A stretch of 64,000 bases of DNA from Aristolochia californica (GCA_029961685.1 JARWKL010000013.1:28116922-28180921); one strand, 5' to 3'; positions 12,131 through 26,500 are shown, counted from the stretch's first letter. A program made the numbers and translations. The notes: generated from the sequence alone by a model not told the origin.

Positions 12131-13400
12131 GAATTTCAAACGAACCTAAGAAAATATATACTTTTCAAATAAAAAAGGCGGAAATCAAGCCACAAAATAA
12201 TTATTAATTAATTAATATTTTATTTTACATGTTTTATAAGAATATATACTTAAGATTTCAATTTTTTTTAATTTTTTATATTTCTACAAGAATTTTTATA
12301 ATCTATAGATAAATTTATGCATAAATTTGATGAAAATATATGACTCTTTAATCTTTAGAGAAAATAACTCCTATATATATATAAAAAAAAAAAAACAAGT
12401 CCATATGTTGTTTAAAGATCGAAGAATTATTATTTTAATTTTTTTAAATTTTGTAAAAAAAATTAATATGAACTTAATTTATCATTGGATACTCTAAAAA
12501 CTTTAAATGACAAAATATTTTTATGAAAATATCTAATATTTAATTGGTATATATAATAAATGACAAAATTAAATTTTAAATTATTAAAATAAATAAATAG
12601 AATTCTCCAAATTTTCTTATATATTGTGTTGATATACCGGATAAGACGTAAAAGATTTTTCAATTGAATTTTTCTAAGCTTATTGTATAAAATTAAATAA
12701 TCTTATATAAATATATATAAATATATTTTTTTTGGGAGTGGAGATCGATGGCTCTGTGTTTCAGAATCCTCAACCGTGTCGAACGTCCTGAGGCAATAAA
12801 GGGTTGTTATTTGGAGAGAGTGAGAAGGTGGAGCTTCGTGAGTTGCATTGGGATCGACGACGATTTGAAAGCTCGAGAGTTCAGAAATTGAAATATATCT
12901 TGATTGAAGTGAAACGTGGGTAAAGAGGAAAGAAGGAATGATGAAGAGGCGCGTCGGCAGTCGGCGGCCGGTGCCGGGCGCGGCCCTGGCAGGATCGGTG
13001 AATACCCTCGAGAGTCGATAATCCCCACCAGAACTCATCATTTCTGTCTCCTCGTTTTTGTAGAAGAGAAGTTATGGCGTCCTTTGCCCCTCTACTCAAA
13101 CACGAAGAGAAGAAAAGGTGGGTTTCCCCCTGAGTTGTTCTTCTTACTCGTTTTTGTTCCCCCCCATCCGATCAAACATTCGAATTTCTCCCTTTTTCCA
13201 CATTCTTAATATTATTCCAAAAAATAGTTATTCAATTATTTTTTATTTAATAATATCTAATAATAAAGAGGAAAATTTTCAACCTAAAGACATGTGTCAA
13301 CATAACATACTCAATCTTGCTTTTTTAATAGGCACATAATGATTTTGGTGTTTGGCCTATGTTAAATTCACACAGGGTTCCAGATTAGATGGTCCAGTGG
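12131..13400. other. AT-rich spacer with a short GC-rich island at 12920-13110; no gene assigned
   Basis: Bases 12180-12720 are very AT-rich. The 12920-13110 island contains a plus-strand ATG at 13074 (MASFAPLLKHEEKK) ending at a GTGGGT donor-like site. That could be a stray first exon, but no downstream exon follows. Overlapping minus-strand open frames match nothing I know. Confidence 0.35.
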
Positions 13401-16400
13401 TACACAATTTTGATGAGATAGACTCACCTTCATACTTGTAAAACAACCTAGACACCCAACAAAGAGACTCATGAAGAGAGACAAAAATTAATTTCCAGTA
13501 AAGAAAGTTCTAACTGATGAATTTTAGACTCTGGCGAAGATAACTTCACTTGTGAAAGAAAAAGAAAAAAAAAAATCTGCTAACAACAGCTCTTCTCCAT
13601 TAATGCATTTTCAGACAAAAAAACCAGATTAAGGTTTTCTTGAATACGTAGAACCCGATATAATAATAGTATATTATACAACTCGTCACCCTGAACCACA
13701 TAAAAAATCTGTGGCTCCTCTGCTGCTTCTCTTGATTTCTTCTTTATTTATCACATTCCTCTCATAATTATATCTAATCAGAATGCCTAAATATGAGACA
13801 TGTACATTAAAGAACAGTGCATCATTGTCGTGAAGGAAGGAAAAGTAAAACTCCTAGCTGAGTCTCAAATGTTTCTCTCACAATTCAAACAAGACAGGAA
13901 ACTGGGATAATGCAAGCCACAGATAACCAGGATCCTCTGATTAAATGGGAGTCGTGAAACTTTTTTAAGGTCGAGGTCGAACCTGACTTATGCTGTACAA
14001 CTGAAAGCACAAAACAAGATTAGTAGATAAACATGATTAAGAAACAAACCAGAAAGTCCCGTCTTCTTCCTGTACTTCACAAGGAGACGAAAAAACATTA
14101 AATCAACTATTTTGAGAGTAATATCCATTACTCAGCCCCTGCAATTTTTACATTCATTTCACTTAAAATTACATGAGTGGGTTTTGTCCCGTCTCCCCAC
14201 AAAGCCTAGCAGTTTCTGAGTTGACCCCAGCAGTTCGCACAGAAGCCATGGCTGCGGCCTGTTGAGAAGTGCTTGCACCCCATTGATTCAGGGCTTTGGA
14301 AATCAACAGCAAAAAAAGCATACTGAAGAAAGTGGCAGACAGCATAAAGCAGCAAGAATTAAGTCATGAGCATTTGTTTCAGACATTTCTGGAGCGTCAA
14401 AGCCTAATACTCCTTCATATGCTCCTCATCTCAAATGGAGGGAGAGATAAGGTAGGGGAAGTAAACCCCCTTAAAAAGATATTGAACCTCAAAGCTTGTC
14501 ACTTAAAACTGACACCAGCCTCTTTGTAACCAAAATTTGTCTAAAAGATAAAATTTCTATTTTGCTGCCACTAACAATAAAAAATAATCTAACCTCGGAT
14601 ACACTCACATTCTCATTTATTTTTTTCCACTTAATGATTCATTTTCTCCTGCATTAACCTTACCAAGTAACAACTTCTCAGGGAAGATAGTAGTTCCTAC
14701 TGGTGATACCATAATACATAGCCTGTACCGCACAGTTCGACCAAGGCAACCCTTACTCTCTCTAAGATTTGCAACTCCTAAACCTGTTCACTGTCAGTAT
14801 TCAGAAAAAAAACTGATACTTGAAAGATACAATTTCACTACTTCTACAGCATGAAAAGATGACATTATTACTTGATACACTCTTATAATTATTCTAGAGT
14901 TCTATTTCCTTTATCCACAATTTTCACACTTTTTAATTCTCCTCCCTAATCAACAATTTCACACTTTTTTTATTGACAAACCTTTACATGAGATATCATA
15001 ATAACTCAAACAAGTGAATATAATCGATACAACATGACCAAACCTCAGGGTGATCTTCCAACAAGGAGTCCAATAGTCCAACCTATTTCCTATTATATCT
15101 TCAAAGAATTTTTCATTCTTTCAAAAAATAGGCTCTTCAGAAAAAAAAAATTAACTATGAAACTACATTTCTTGCAACTAAATTTTAGTTGAAAGTACTG
15201 ATCACTTTTTCAAAGCTCTCTCCCCAAATATTCCAGAATGGTTCAATTACATAGAGAAGTTTTGATTCAAAAAGGAAAGAGAACCAACACTCAAGAGCCA
15301 AGCTTTATGGGTCAAACTTGATTCAACACTCAGATCAAACTTAAACAAGATTTAGGCAGCCTTTCAACTTATTCATGGAACTAAACTTAAATATAATTTT
15401 TTTCTTCCTATTAAAAAAAGAAAAAAATCTGAACCTTACATTGTTCATATACAAAAAAAAATCATCTAGTATACAAAGACTCATACATCAAATTCAAGGC
15501 CTGGCCACTATTGACTTTCCTTCTTTACTCCCCGTCTCCGTCATTCTATTAACTTGAAGAATATTTCTACCATGGCAACTACAGCACTCCCAATTCTCAT
15601 TCCCTATCATTTTCTCTCATTCCCAGTATTCCCCTTACACACAGGTTTTTTTCTTTTACCCTAATCTGCCACATGATACCCTGCATAACCTCCCCCCTTC
15701 TCTTCTTACATTTCTTCAGAAGTTTCTCTTTTTATTGTTGACCATTTCGAGAGACACGTATCTTCCAAACCAAGCAGCTGTCATAATCCTCTTGTATTAA
15801 ATAATGCTAAATTCGTTTCCTCCAAGCCACCCTTACCTGCAGCATTCTCCACAACTGCTTAAAGGGAAATACCCCACTAAGACCGTAGAGTGCTAATATA
15901 TACAATTACTTGACGAACAGTTCTACTGATAATAGTGAGACGAACTTTATCACTCTTAACAGTTCAGAATCTTTCTCCTCTAAATGAATCGACCGTTTCG
16001 AGTTTCACAGCCAATGAAGATAAAGCTTTATCTTCGCAAACTCCTTTTCCCTTTTTTTTAGAAAATATTTATAGTATTTTGAATTGTAATCCCATCAAAA
16101 TACTGTCCACATCAAATAGTAGTAACTTTAAAAAAAAATTGAGCAATAGCCCCCTGTTCAGGAGTCTGTTCAGACCAAAACTACAATGAAAAGAAATGAC
16201 TGGCTCCGAATTTCGAATACGCGTGCCAGAATAATAATGGTCTAGATTGAGATGCAACTAAATTTAGAAGTTAATTGAAACAGAACGAGGAATAAAAAAT
16301 AAGACACCACAAGTCAAGTAAAAGCAGAAACACAGATCCACTGCAACGTAAGAATTAAGAAGCGAGAAGTAGGGCACAGCCAACGAGAAAATATCAAACG

Positions 16401-16965
16401 AGGAAGTAAGAGAGAAACAGACTAAGTCTAATAGATCAATAAGATTCCAAATTCCTTCTAGATCTGACCCTTCGCGAGCATTTCCCAATCCAGAAATAAA
16501 ATCTCAATGTCACCAAACCCCGCCTGCAAATAAAACAGGGAAAAGCAACAGCATCCATTGGTAAATTCAGTAACCATACAAGATCCAACCTTCCGGCTCC
16601 ACCTCGACAGAAACACGTCCAATCGGCAACCTCACTAAAGTCTCCGATTCAGTTGATGCAAGGCGGGATCCGAATCTCCTCGTAGAGTGAGCGGTCCCGA
16701 CCTGCACCAAGCGAATTAGAGACTGTAGTAAAAAAAATCTCGACCGACGCTCATCTATCATCTTCAGATCTACCGATTCATCAAGGAGGAAAAGAGAAAT
16801 GGCCTGGTTTAAAAGTAAGGTAGGAGGCAAATCTCTGCCGCAGCAGCTGCAGCTGAGCATAAACAGGGAGAGAGACAAGGTGGGTTTGTTCAGGCGCTTT
16901 TTTTTCTTGTCCAGCAAAAACCCTATCTAGCCCCCTCCGTAGCTCGCCTTCTCGTTATTTATATT
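13400..16965 (-). other. Probable minus-strand transcription unit of unknown identity
   Basis: At the right end, TATAAATA (minus, 16956-16963) is followed about 35 bases downstream by a telo-box AAACCCTA (16918-16925 on the plus strand), and then a GC-richer leader to about 16600 with a GTCGGG donor-like site. At the left, 14166-14292 on the minus strand reads KALNQWGASTSQQAAAMASV and continues through ETARLCGETGQNPLM to a stop, with coding-like base composition. The middle is AT-rich and shows no recognisable exon. It may be a multi-intron gene whose exons are too short for me to identify, or a non-coding RNA. Confidence 0.3.
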
Positions 16966-19216
16966 CACAAAGATTGCATGAGAGACCGACACGTGTCTCA
17001 TTAACAAAGACCTAAACTTGATTTTAGCCAAACTCTCAAGCATTAAGCTCTCATTCCCTCCTGGTGGGTTCTATTGGACACCAATTAAATCTGATATAAT
17101 ATAAGGTTTTTATAATATTTTATGTAGTATGTATAAGTTTCCCCACATGAGACAATGTCATGTTTTGTTAGGTCAAGACACTACTATTGATCGGTGATCA
17201 ATTTTATGACCAATTAAATATACCAAATGGCTATCAATTGGTTCAATTTACCAAAGGCTCATTATAGAAAAAATGAATAAGTAACAATATTGGATTTGTC
17301 ATGAATAAGTTGACTTCTAAATGTGTTTTTGCTTCTTAAATCTAGAAGAAAAACAAAATGATACTAAATTTGTTGATTGTTTACAATAAGGTTATACTTG
17401 AACCTCCCACTTAGGGGTGGGCATTGGGATGGGTTTTGCGAGAAACTCGATCCAATTAAACTTGAAAAACCCTAGTTCGGGTTTTTGCTTTCACTACACA
17501 GGTCGAGGACGAGGCGAAAAAAACACCCTTCAGGGATGGGTTTTCCTAAATCCGACTCGAACCCGCCCATAAAATGAGGTTAAAAAGAGTCGGGTTTAAG
17601 GGGATGGGGTGAAAATGAGTCGAGTTTAGAGGAACAGAGCAAAGACGAATGGTGATTGGGTAAGGGTCGGGTTTGACGATTCAGGTTATTTTTAAGGGTT
17701 AGGGATCAGGTTCAAGTTTTAGGTAAACCCAACCCTAATCCAACTCATGCCCTCTTGAAAACCACTAAGATACAATTATAGTTTTTTTTTAGGTCAATAT
17801 GTTCAAATTATTTCTTAAAAAAGAGTACAATAATAATAAAAGAGCAACTCATCTTTAAATATGTTTGATTAAAAGGATGAAATGGCATCACTTCAATAGC
17901 ATTACTTTACTACAATCATTGAAATTGGAACTAATAAAATCCAATTGCCAGAGGAAGCCCCTTTGGCTTGTTCTTCACTACTATTATTCTCCCCCTTTAT
18001 TTGTGCATGAATGTCAAAAAGCCAAGAGTTCCCTATCAATAAAAAATTAGAACTGCCAAAGCCTAAATAGACTAAAGGAAAAACTAGTATTTTTTATGTT
18101 GAAATTGACCCAAAGGTCTAAAGTTCTAAAGTTAAAAAAGGTGAAAAGTTGATGCTTGAGTGGGAAAAACCCTTTTTTCTTCAAGGTGTGGGTGATGAAA
18201 AATGGTCGTTTCACATGAGGTAGAAGATTATCAGTTAAAACGATAATTATAAAATACACTGGCCATGACGATGAACAAAGGCTACAAATCAAGCTCTCAT
18301 TTGAATAAACTCTTGTAACCCAATATGTTTCTGCCAAGTTTTAAGTGCTCTTTTAACCTAATCTATGAGAAACCTGGCTCTGCCCTGGACTAGGCTGAGC
18401 TTGCTAATTCTGACTCAGAATTGAGAGAACCTAGTGGAAAATTCGAGATGCCCAACCCTGACCTAGATATGAAGTATGAACACGTAAAAAGGCTACAATG
18501 GGGTATGGCAGTGGGCAGGAATTCCAGAGGCTGATGAGCTGTAAATAGCATAGGAGCAGGGCTACAAGACGACAGCTTCTGCTTCACTAGTTCTGGACTT
18601 TTTGGGACCAGTCTGCTCAATTATGGGACGGGAAGCAAAAAGCCAGGAACCATGCTTAGCCTGCTCGACTGCACCCACCAAAAGTACTCTTCCCCTTCCT
18701 CAATTATTGAAGCATAGTTTCCTCTGAAGCATACGTGTTTGCTTTTTTGACTTCTGGCTCTTCTGCTAGGACGAAACTGTGGTTCCTAGATTCGTTTTGG
18801 TTCTCGAAACGTCTGCTTCCTGGCCTGGAGAAGAATCCAAATGAAGCAGCTCCTTTCCTTCTTTTTCACTTTTCTTTGAACACGAAAAGAAGCCTTTCTG
18901 AAACTCTTACTCTGTGACACAGCTGCTATGGCGCCTCGAACTGGGGCTTCGCGTCAGGACCCTTTACTCCTCTCTACAGGGCGAACTCCATCCACATCCA
19001 GGCAAGGCAGCATTTTCTCAGATAAAAGGCTACATATCCGCCATTCTCATTCATGAAGAATAGTAACTATAACACAGGACTTAACCAATGTATCTCTGTA
19101 CGCTGAAAACTAATGACACTAACATTTGGATGTATAAGATCCTTCAAAACAAGCCATATCAAGACCCGGCAAACTTTTATCTACAAACTGAACTTCAAGA
19201 CTCAAAAGGGGTTCTG
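16966..19216. other. Intergenic DNA with a probable degraded hAT-type MITE at about 17413-17757
   Basis: A G-box CACGTG lies at 16990-16995. The segment beginning TAGGGGTGGGCATTGGG near 17413 and ending near CATGCCCTCTT at 17757 is rich in GGGTTCGGG and its complement, as in plant hAT-derived MITEs. I found no clean 8-bp target duplication. Bases 18380-19210 form the 3' flank of the next gene and show no exon I can support. Confidence 0.4.
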
Positions 19217-20740
19217 CTAAGCAGAGAAACCAAACCAGCTGATCATCATTGCTGCCAGCCTCAACGTGGGTGGGATTAACGTCCGGGCAACTGCTGGGAG
19301 ACTTGGGCAAGTGATTGTGCCAAGAATGAAACAATTGAAGCTCAATAAGGCAACTGCATCAGAAGCAGGTTTTACTTTTATGGTGGAAAAGAACTGAACC
19401 ACACTTATTAGTGATAGACCGACTACAGTGAACAGTGCTACTACCAAGGGCATGCAAGGATCCTTGGCCTCCCATACAACCATTCCCACCAGAATCGATA
19501 ACAAAGTGCTAAAAAGGCTTTGCCAAACAGCAGCATATCTTCTTTGATCCAGTGCCTCTTCCACTGCCAAGTTAGTGGATATGAAGGGTGGGGAGAAAGG
19601 ACATGTTCGAGCAGCCTTTGATCCAGGTTTTAGTAATACCGACTTCCTATGTTTCATTACGTCTTCCTGCTTCCATTCATTTCCATGGATAAGAAGGTCC
19701 TGGAGGGTCATCCCACCACTTACATTCAAACCAGAGTTCCAGGATGAGACCCCATTATCTTCAACAAGAGGAAATCGCGATTCCACATCTCTGATCTCCT
19801 TGGAATCCCACGAGTCTTTTCCCCTTATATCTTTCCGTTGAAGATTTTCTTCTCCAAGACACTGCAACTGCATTGACACGCACAGCTTAAGATATTACCA
19901 TCAGTTTTTCCCCAGAGCAAGACTTTGGATAAGAGTAAAAAAGAGCACACTCGAAGCTAAGGAAAGAGTTACAAAACTTTACATGGTTCCACAAGTGGGA
20001 CAAAACTCACACTGACATATAAATATAGCATAAAAGCATGTCTTTATGAAGTCAAAGATGCAATGACATATGTAAACCATATATAAACAGAATCCTTGTC
20101 ACACCAAATTCAAGGATAGTAGAAGATTAAGGTCTACCTCACTTTCTAGTTCCTCGACTTTGGTTAAAGTTTTGTCATGCTCGTCTTCAACCTCTGTTAA
20201 CATTGCCTCCATCACCTGATTGTCTTTTAAAGCTGCTTGTAAGTGCTCTTCAACATTTTGTTTCTCCCACACAAGCTTATCCCATTGGATTTGTACCTCT
20301 CGTAGATGATCTTCAAGCTGTAGCCCAATTTTGTCATTCCTGAAACAATTAGATTCTAAACAGAAATAAAAGGACAGGAAATAAAGTGCACATTAGACAA
20401 TTACTTGCTGGTACGCAACAGTGCCCGCTACCACTATAATAAGACATCTATTACAGAAAAGAGAGAAAACTACCAGCTTCTCCCTTTGTAATGCCATCAA
20501 CACTCGCACTGGCAGAGAGAGAAGAGCAATGGTCCAAATTGTTATCTTCCACCCCACGTCTACATGGAAATTGACAACAGCCTTGACTAAGTGCAACCAC
20601 AACAAAGTGACAGCACCAACGGTTCTTGCTCCAATCAGGCATGCAGTTTTGCACAAAGATAGTGGCTTTGTAACCAAGACAAGTGTGTTGCTCACAAAAA
20701 CAGAAAGCAAACCCATCAACACCACTGCTAGCTGAGACAT
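19217..20740 (-). CDS. Plant-specific membrane protein with central coiled coil, function unknown
   Basis: Three exons read right to left: 20740-20474, 20317-20138 and 19867-19217, giving 365 residues, all in phase 0. The first exon is almost entirely hydrophobic (MSQLAVVLMGLLSVFVSNTL onward) with two to three likely membrane segments, ending RVLMALQREKL. The second exon is a charged coiled coil (EDHLREVQIQWDKLVWEKQN and on). The last exon has a polar linker rich in Asp, Ser and Lys, and then three hydrophobic segments at about 261-281, 288-309 and 319-338. The arrangement is one I associate with an uncharacterised plant family. The acceptor of exon 2 (CTACAG) was chosen over one 21 bases upstream because only it keeps the frame open. 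The last acceptor could be six bases further in. No enzyme motif is visible. Confidence 0.75.
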
Positions 20741-23200
20741 TCAGATGCTATCTCCCTGCTGCTGAAGCTTAAGCACTTAAGCACCAGCAAACATTGATTA
20801 TCCTGCTTTACACAAAACACCAGTGAGATCTCGCCAAAACAAAGAGCACCCTTCCAACTAGCTAAGTTCCTCATCTTCCGACCAACGACCAATGGTCATG
20901 GATCACATGGTTGTACATGAAATTAACAAATCCTATCTGTTTCCAATGCAACTAGCATCGACTACCAGCACACAATACAGGCATATAATATTTGTTTTGA
21001 AATAATACTGGGATAGGATATTGAATTTCGTATATTAAATTTAGGTTCATTGTCATAAAAATATTAAATAACTAGTAATAATGGTTGGAGTAAGTCCATA
21101 AACTTACAGTTGGTCCCTACCTATCTCCAGAAATAAAGATAGGAGTGCAACTCTTCTTATTTTGCATGTATGAAACATAATAAAAGCAAGTAATATATCC
21201 ACATCATGCTTATGTTGTACATGATATCTTATGGTCATGGGCAAAATTTTAGCTCCTATTCTTCATGATGCCGGCCATTTGTCATTATTTGACTGTCCCT
21301 CATGTATTTACACCGCTACTCAGTCAAAAGTTCAAAGATTAGCAATATGTCAGCAAGCTGAATCATTAATGCAAAGACATTGGGAAAATCTATATTTGAA
21401 GAACAGGAAATACTTCACATTTACTTTCATCGAAACACTTCGGGGTGAGCTCAATATTTCCTTCAACAAAGCCACTAGACTGAAATTGTATTTTCCTTTT
21501 CCTTTATTTCTATTTCTTTTTTGAAAGGGTAGGTTGCCACACTGGGGTGCAAAATGCTAAGAATTCATTCATTAAATGACAAAGATTATACTGCCTCAAA
21601 GGGAGGAAAGAAAAGAATAATAAAAAACAGAGATACAATATCTGTACAAATGCAGAAGCACAAGACCATGACAAGAGGAGACAAAATGTTGTTTGGAAAG
21701 ATGGCATCATGCAAGAGAATCCATGTGATTGGCACTTCCCAGTATATGAGAGCAAGAGGTAGCCAAACGTCCAGATTGTCTCTAGAGTAATCCTCACTAA
21801 GGGGTTCCTTCAATGAACTAATGACTACAGACATTACCAGCCTAAACTTGAATATGCACCAGTGTAAAAGTACACTGTACAGTTTTACTCAGCCTACTAA
21901 CTGTTGAGCTAAAGGATATGAGAACAATAACTTGATACATCAAATTATAACTAGCAGTTCGTTTGGGCCAGAAAAGAAAGATATCATTTCTCAAGAGATA
22001 ATTAAGGTTATGATTGCTGGGCTCTGGCAATGTAAGGCACTGAATGCTCCTGAGAATAAATGTCAATGCAAATCATTGATTACAAAATAAAATAGCAGAA
22101 ATGAAAGCTGGATTCAGGAAAACAAAAAAAAATTCCACATAACAATCAAAAATTTCCCATAAAGGATTCCCTCCTAAGTGGAGGACAGGGTTTTCCCTAT
22201 TTTCTGGTTAAGCAGCAAACAAGCTGAGCTAAGCTGACTTTGCTCTAATTGAGCTCAGCCTTTAACATTACTTGCAACTTGAGTTGCCTTGACGTCCACT
22301 GAAGTTTGCACCGGCAGACTTCAGTTCTGCTGGATATAAGAGCTCCCATAGGCACATAGAAATTAGAAAGTCCTATTCCCTAATTGCTACTGAGCTACAT
22401 TTTCATATGTTTATACATAATCTACAAGCGTGCACTATAATGTACTCGTATGATTAAAATTCGTCATATTCCCACAGTACTTAAATGGATAGTAAGCTAT
22501 ATGCAAAACCTAGATGCTCTGGTGTCAGCTTGAGTAACCAAAGCTCGTGCAGCCAGGATCGCAAGCTCAAGCATAGTTGAAAAAACACAAGCAAATGCAA
22601 GAGCTCTGATGGGCTTCAGTTTCTGCAGCAGTACTGCTTAAAAGCAAGAAAACATGCTATTCTGTCAATTCCAGAAATTCACAAGAACAGGAATACTATC
22701 TTGAACCGCAACCTTATAGTTACAAGTACAACATGGTCATTTATCTTCAAGTTGTCAAAAGGCCCCATCATCCTTCTTCAAAAATACATAATATCAGCTC
22801 AAAGGGGCCACTTATGGGTACTATGCAGAAAGGCAACCTACAGAATTCATTACTATTTCTCATGGAAAATTCCCGCAGAACCCTGAGTTAGGTCCCAATA
22901 TTCTCTACATGGCCAGGTGGATGAGAGATGACCACCGACATTATAATCACAGCAATGTGAAAATGGCTATGAAGAGTGTGATATAAATACAGCATAATTT
23001 AATATTTTTTTCTCTCTAAGAGCAAAGCTTCTCGACACTCCTTCCTCTAGTAATATAATCCACATAATCTTCTAATCTGTACCTTTACTCTAAAAACAGA
23101 AAAAGAAACAGGAACAGGAGAGAACAGGATGAGAGGGACTCTTAAAATTTGAAATACAACTTATAATGTGCCTCCAATTTCAAGATGTTTGAGACATCCA
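20741..23200. other. Upstream region of the membrane-protein gene, no exon recognised
   Basis: I see no coding exon with family resemblance. The stretch is moderately AT-rich with short open frames only. It may carry non-coding leader exons of the gene at 19217-20740. Confidence 0.4.
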
Positions 23201-23220
23201 AGCAGAAAGTCTTGGACTCT

Positions 23221-23569
23221 TTAACAGGCATCATTTCTATTGTAGAGTTTGTCCTGAACTAAACTGTTGGTGGAATAAATCTTACCCAGCACCAAGTCAT
23301 AATTCTCTGTGTAGAGATACAGTAAAATAGTGCGGTCAGAATACCACTGCAATGTGACAAGGACCTCCACGTGATTGGTCTCCGTTTTTGCCTGCATACC
23401 ATCATCATGGATTTCACCCCATTCATGGAACTCCATGTGGCTGCAAGAACCTTTATCCTCCGTTCGTAAGACAATATCCATATGCTTCATTAAATCGATG
23501 TTTTGACCCAAGACTTTAAAAGGATCATGGGGCTCGAGAGCACATGTTGGCCATAAATGTCTAAGTTGC
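23221..23569 (-). CDS. Possible terminal coding exon of an unidentified gene
   Basis: After an AG acceptor at 23570-23571 (ATGACAG) the minus strand stays open for about 116 codons to a stop at 23221. It begins PQLRHLWPTCALEPHDPFKV and includes WYSDRTILLYLYTENYDLVL. The length, balanced composition and acceptor suggest a real 3' exon. No upstream partner exon was found before 24.3 kb, and the family is unknown to me. It could equally be chance or decayed coding DNA. Confidence 0.3.
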
Positions 23570-23599
23570 GGCTGTCATGTGGAAATGAAAGGCATATTC

Positions 23600-26500
23600 T
23601 AAACACAGCCCCAAACTTACGCTAATCTTTTCTTTTCTTTTTTTCTACTAAAATAATTCACGCGGAATACAGTGTTCAGTTGCTCTTCCCCTAGTTAGGG
23701 TTGGAATGATAGCGTCCGCGGATGAATATCACTTGCAGGGAACAAGCACAGTAGCTCCGTCGTTAATCACGCGGTCAGCTACACTTGCTTTTCGAGCCCA
23801 ACAGACCAAGATAGTTCAAAAGAGATCAGTTGGTATTGACATACAACCATCAACAGAAGAAACCCCAAACATATCCTTATAATAAAACGGACTCATGAAG
23901 TGGAGAGAAACTCCCCCGGCCACCCAAACTCGATGAATGTTCAACGAAAGCAAAACTGTAGTATAGAGAGATAATACGTGAAAATAAAAATAAAAAAGAT
24001 TAACCGTATAGTTCTCAAATTTCAAAACCCAGATTGAAAACTAAACAAGCAGAGACGACAAGAGCTTAGAATGCATATAAAGGCAAGGGAGAGAATTATG
24101 ACCAGTGACGATCCGCATTCCTGTGAGACTGATAAGCTGAGATGAAGAGTGAATAAAGGGAAAAGCAGATAAACAAGACAAAATGTGAGAGGATTAGGGC
24201 CGAGGGAACGCGTGCGCAGAAGCAGTAAAGGTCGCGACACGTCGTAGGGGAGGGAAATGGCCATGGCGACACGTTGGTAGTGAAATTGAAGGCAATGGGA
24301 CGGAGACGAGGCATCCCGCCACTTTACAATTCGCTCTCTTTTTGGCCACTTGTACGTATCCGTCTTCCATACCTTCGATTATAAACAAAATACCAAGTAT
24401 ATACTCCATTATTAGCTATTTATTGTCTTCATCAATTACTTATAAAAAATATTTATTTTATTATTATATATGATAATTTTATTCGTAATATATTGTTAAA
24501 TTTGATAAAAAATTAAATAAAAATCATATATAAATACATTATTGAAATAATTTTAAAGGAAAATAAATTATATCAACCCTTTAAAACCATTTATATATAT
24601 ATATGTGTAGCCATTTATATAAATTAATTGAACTTTGGAGTAAAAAATTATATGTAACCTCCAACAAATATATGTTTGCTTTGTAGCAATTTCTAAGGGT
24701 TTCCCATGCATTAAATTGAAATATAATTGTTTGAAGGCACGTATCGAAATAAACCTGACCGGATTTTACTTGATTTTTATCAAGATAAGATAAGGAAAAA
24801 TTATGAATAGTTATCGAGTGTGGATGTATTTTCTCATCCTCATCTTGAACCCAACCAATGAGTTATAAAAATTATATATAAAATTTACAAAAAAAAAAGT
24901 AATTTTTTATTATTTTCATTGTTAAAAGTCAATTTAAATAATATATATATATATATAAATAAATTGTTATAGGTTTTATGTAATTTAAAATTTATTATTT
25001 GTCACCCTTGTCTTGTAAACTTTGGACCCCATCTCCCAAAAAACCCATAATGAGGTATAGATGAAATTAAAATTTCAAACTTGTGACATATTTTTGTGGA
25101 AATATATTTCAAGACAGGTTTGATAGGGCAAAAAATGAAATTTAAATGTTACTTTAAAAAAAATAATGAAAACCCTAGAGTGGGCTAATAATGTGAAACC
25201 TTAGACCAGTTTGAAGCTATTGAAAGGAGCAAACCATAAAATGGCACCCATGAGTGGAACCCACTAGACATTGACTGTGGACCAAAAGAAAAAAAAGGTT
25301 AAGATAAATGCAAATTTGCAAGGATTTCCACAAGTAGAGAAGGTGGATATTGGTTGAAGAAGAACACTTTTAGGTTGATAGAAATTTTTCTTTTTTGAAT
25401 AGTTTACTTTGGAGCTGATGTCAAGAGTAGGTTTTGGCATTTTCATAAGAAAAAGAATATCTCCACTCAAAGCCTCCTACCTTGTCAATCTGGCCTACCC
25501 ACTACAAAATCAAATATTTTTCTCCTTCCCTCTCTCAAATTAATCATGTTATTATTTTATAATTATTAGTATAGTTAAACATCATAATCTTGTTTAAACA
25601 GTCACTCACTCGGTCCTTGTTACAAGCGGCAAAATTCAGTAAAAATTCGGTAAAAGATCTATGATATCTCATCTGATGAGTTGAACATCTTAACACGTGA
25701 GTGAGTCTCATTCATATATATCATTAGAGTATGAATCATGTTCATAAGATTAAGGTTACACTCCCCCTCTGTTGGCATGTATATAGAAGATACATGCAAC
25801 CTTGTATAAGATTTTTGACTCTATGAATAGATAGAGGTGAAAAACCCTTCATCCAATTACAATAAATTTTGGATTTTTGGTGCAATAAATCCCTGGTAAA
25901 CGGTCAAAAGAAGAGAATTCATGATTCCATTATCCTTATGATTAATCAGTGATTAGCTATGAATTAAGATGATTCAATAATGAAACGGATAAAGTGTTCC
26001 CCGCCATCTGACGTTCGGAGGTCTGACTCCAAGCCACTAACTTTTCCGGCACAGTAATAGTGGGCAAGAGCAGAAACCGACAAAAGGCTGGTAAAAGGAA
26101 TTTGCTTTCTCGGCAGGTGAAGTGTTTTTGAGCCGCCAAACGGCGGAGATTTCGGGATATCGTTTAGAGTCCCACCTCGAGTCAGTTTCACCGAAAGGTG
26201 AAAGCAGGAGACGGGTCGATGCTCCTGTTGATTATTACCTCCGGTGTGTTCTGATTTTGGGTGGAGTTTCAACTTTCAAGTTTGTTCTTGTTTTGTTGTT
26301 TCTGTAATTTTTATGAGTCTCGACATGATCGTCGTCTTTGACATATCTGGGGAAGAAAATAGGGAGGAAATCGGTTGTGCTGACTGCTCTGTTTGATAGT
26401 GATCCTATGAAGCTCGAATACAGCTGTATCCGATTTCTATATAGTTTATAGTTGATACCCTTGTCTCTGTTTTTGGTTAGGACTCTTTCTGTTTCTTGGG

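Noticed and set aside
12703..13041. 112-codon minus-strand frame in the GC-rich island
   Set aside because: No known domain. Three overlapping frames in the same island are equally open, so this reflects composition.
17413..17757. Complete hAT MITE with target duplication
   Set aside because: The termini are only roughly inverted, and no matching 8-bp flanks were found. It is kept only as a probable degraded element.
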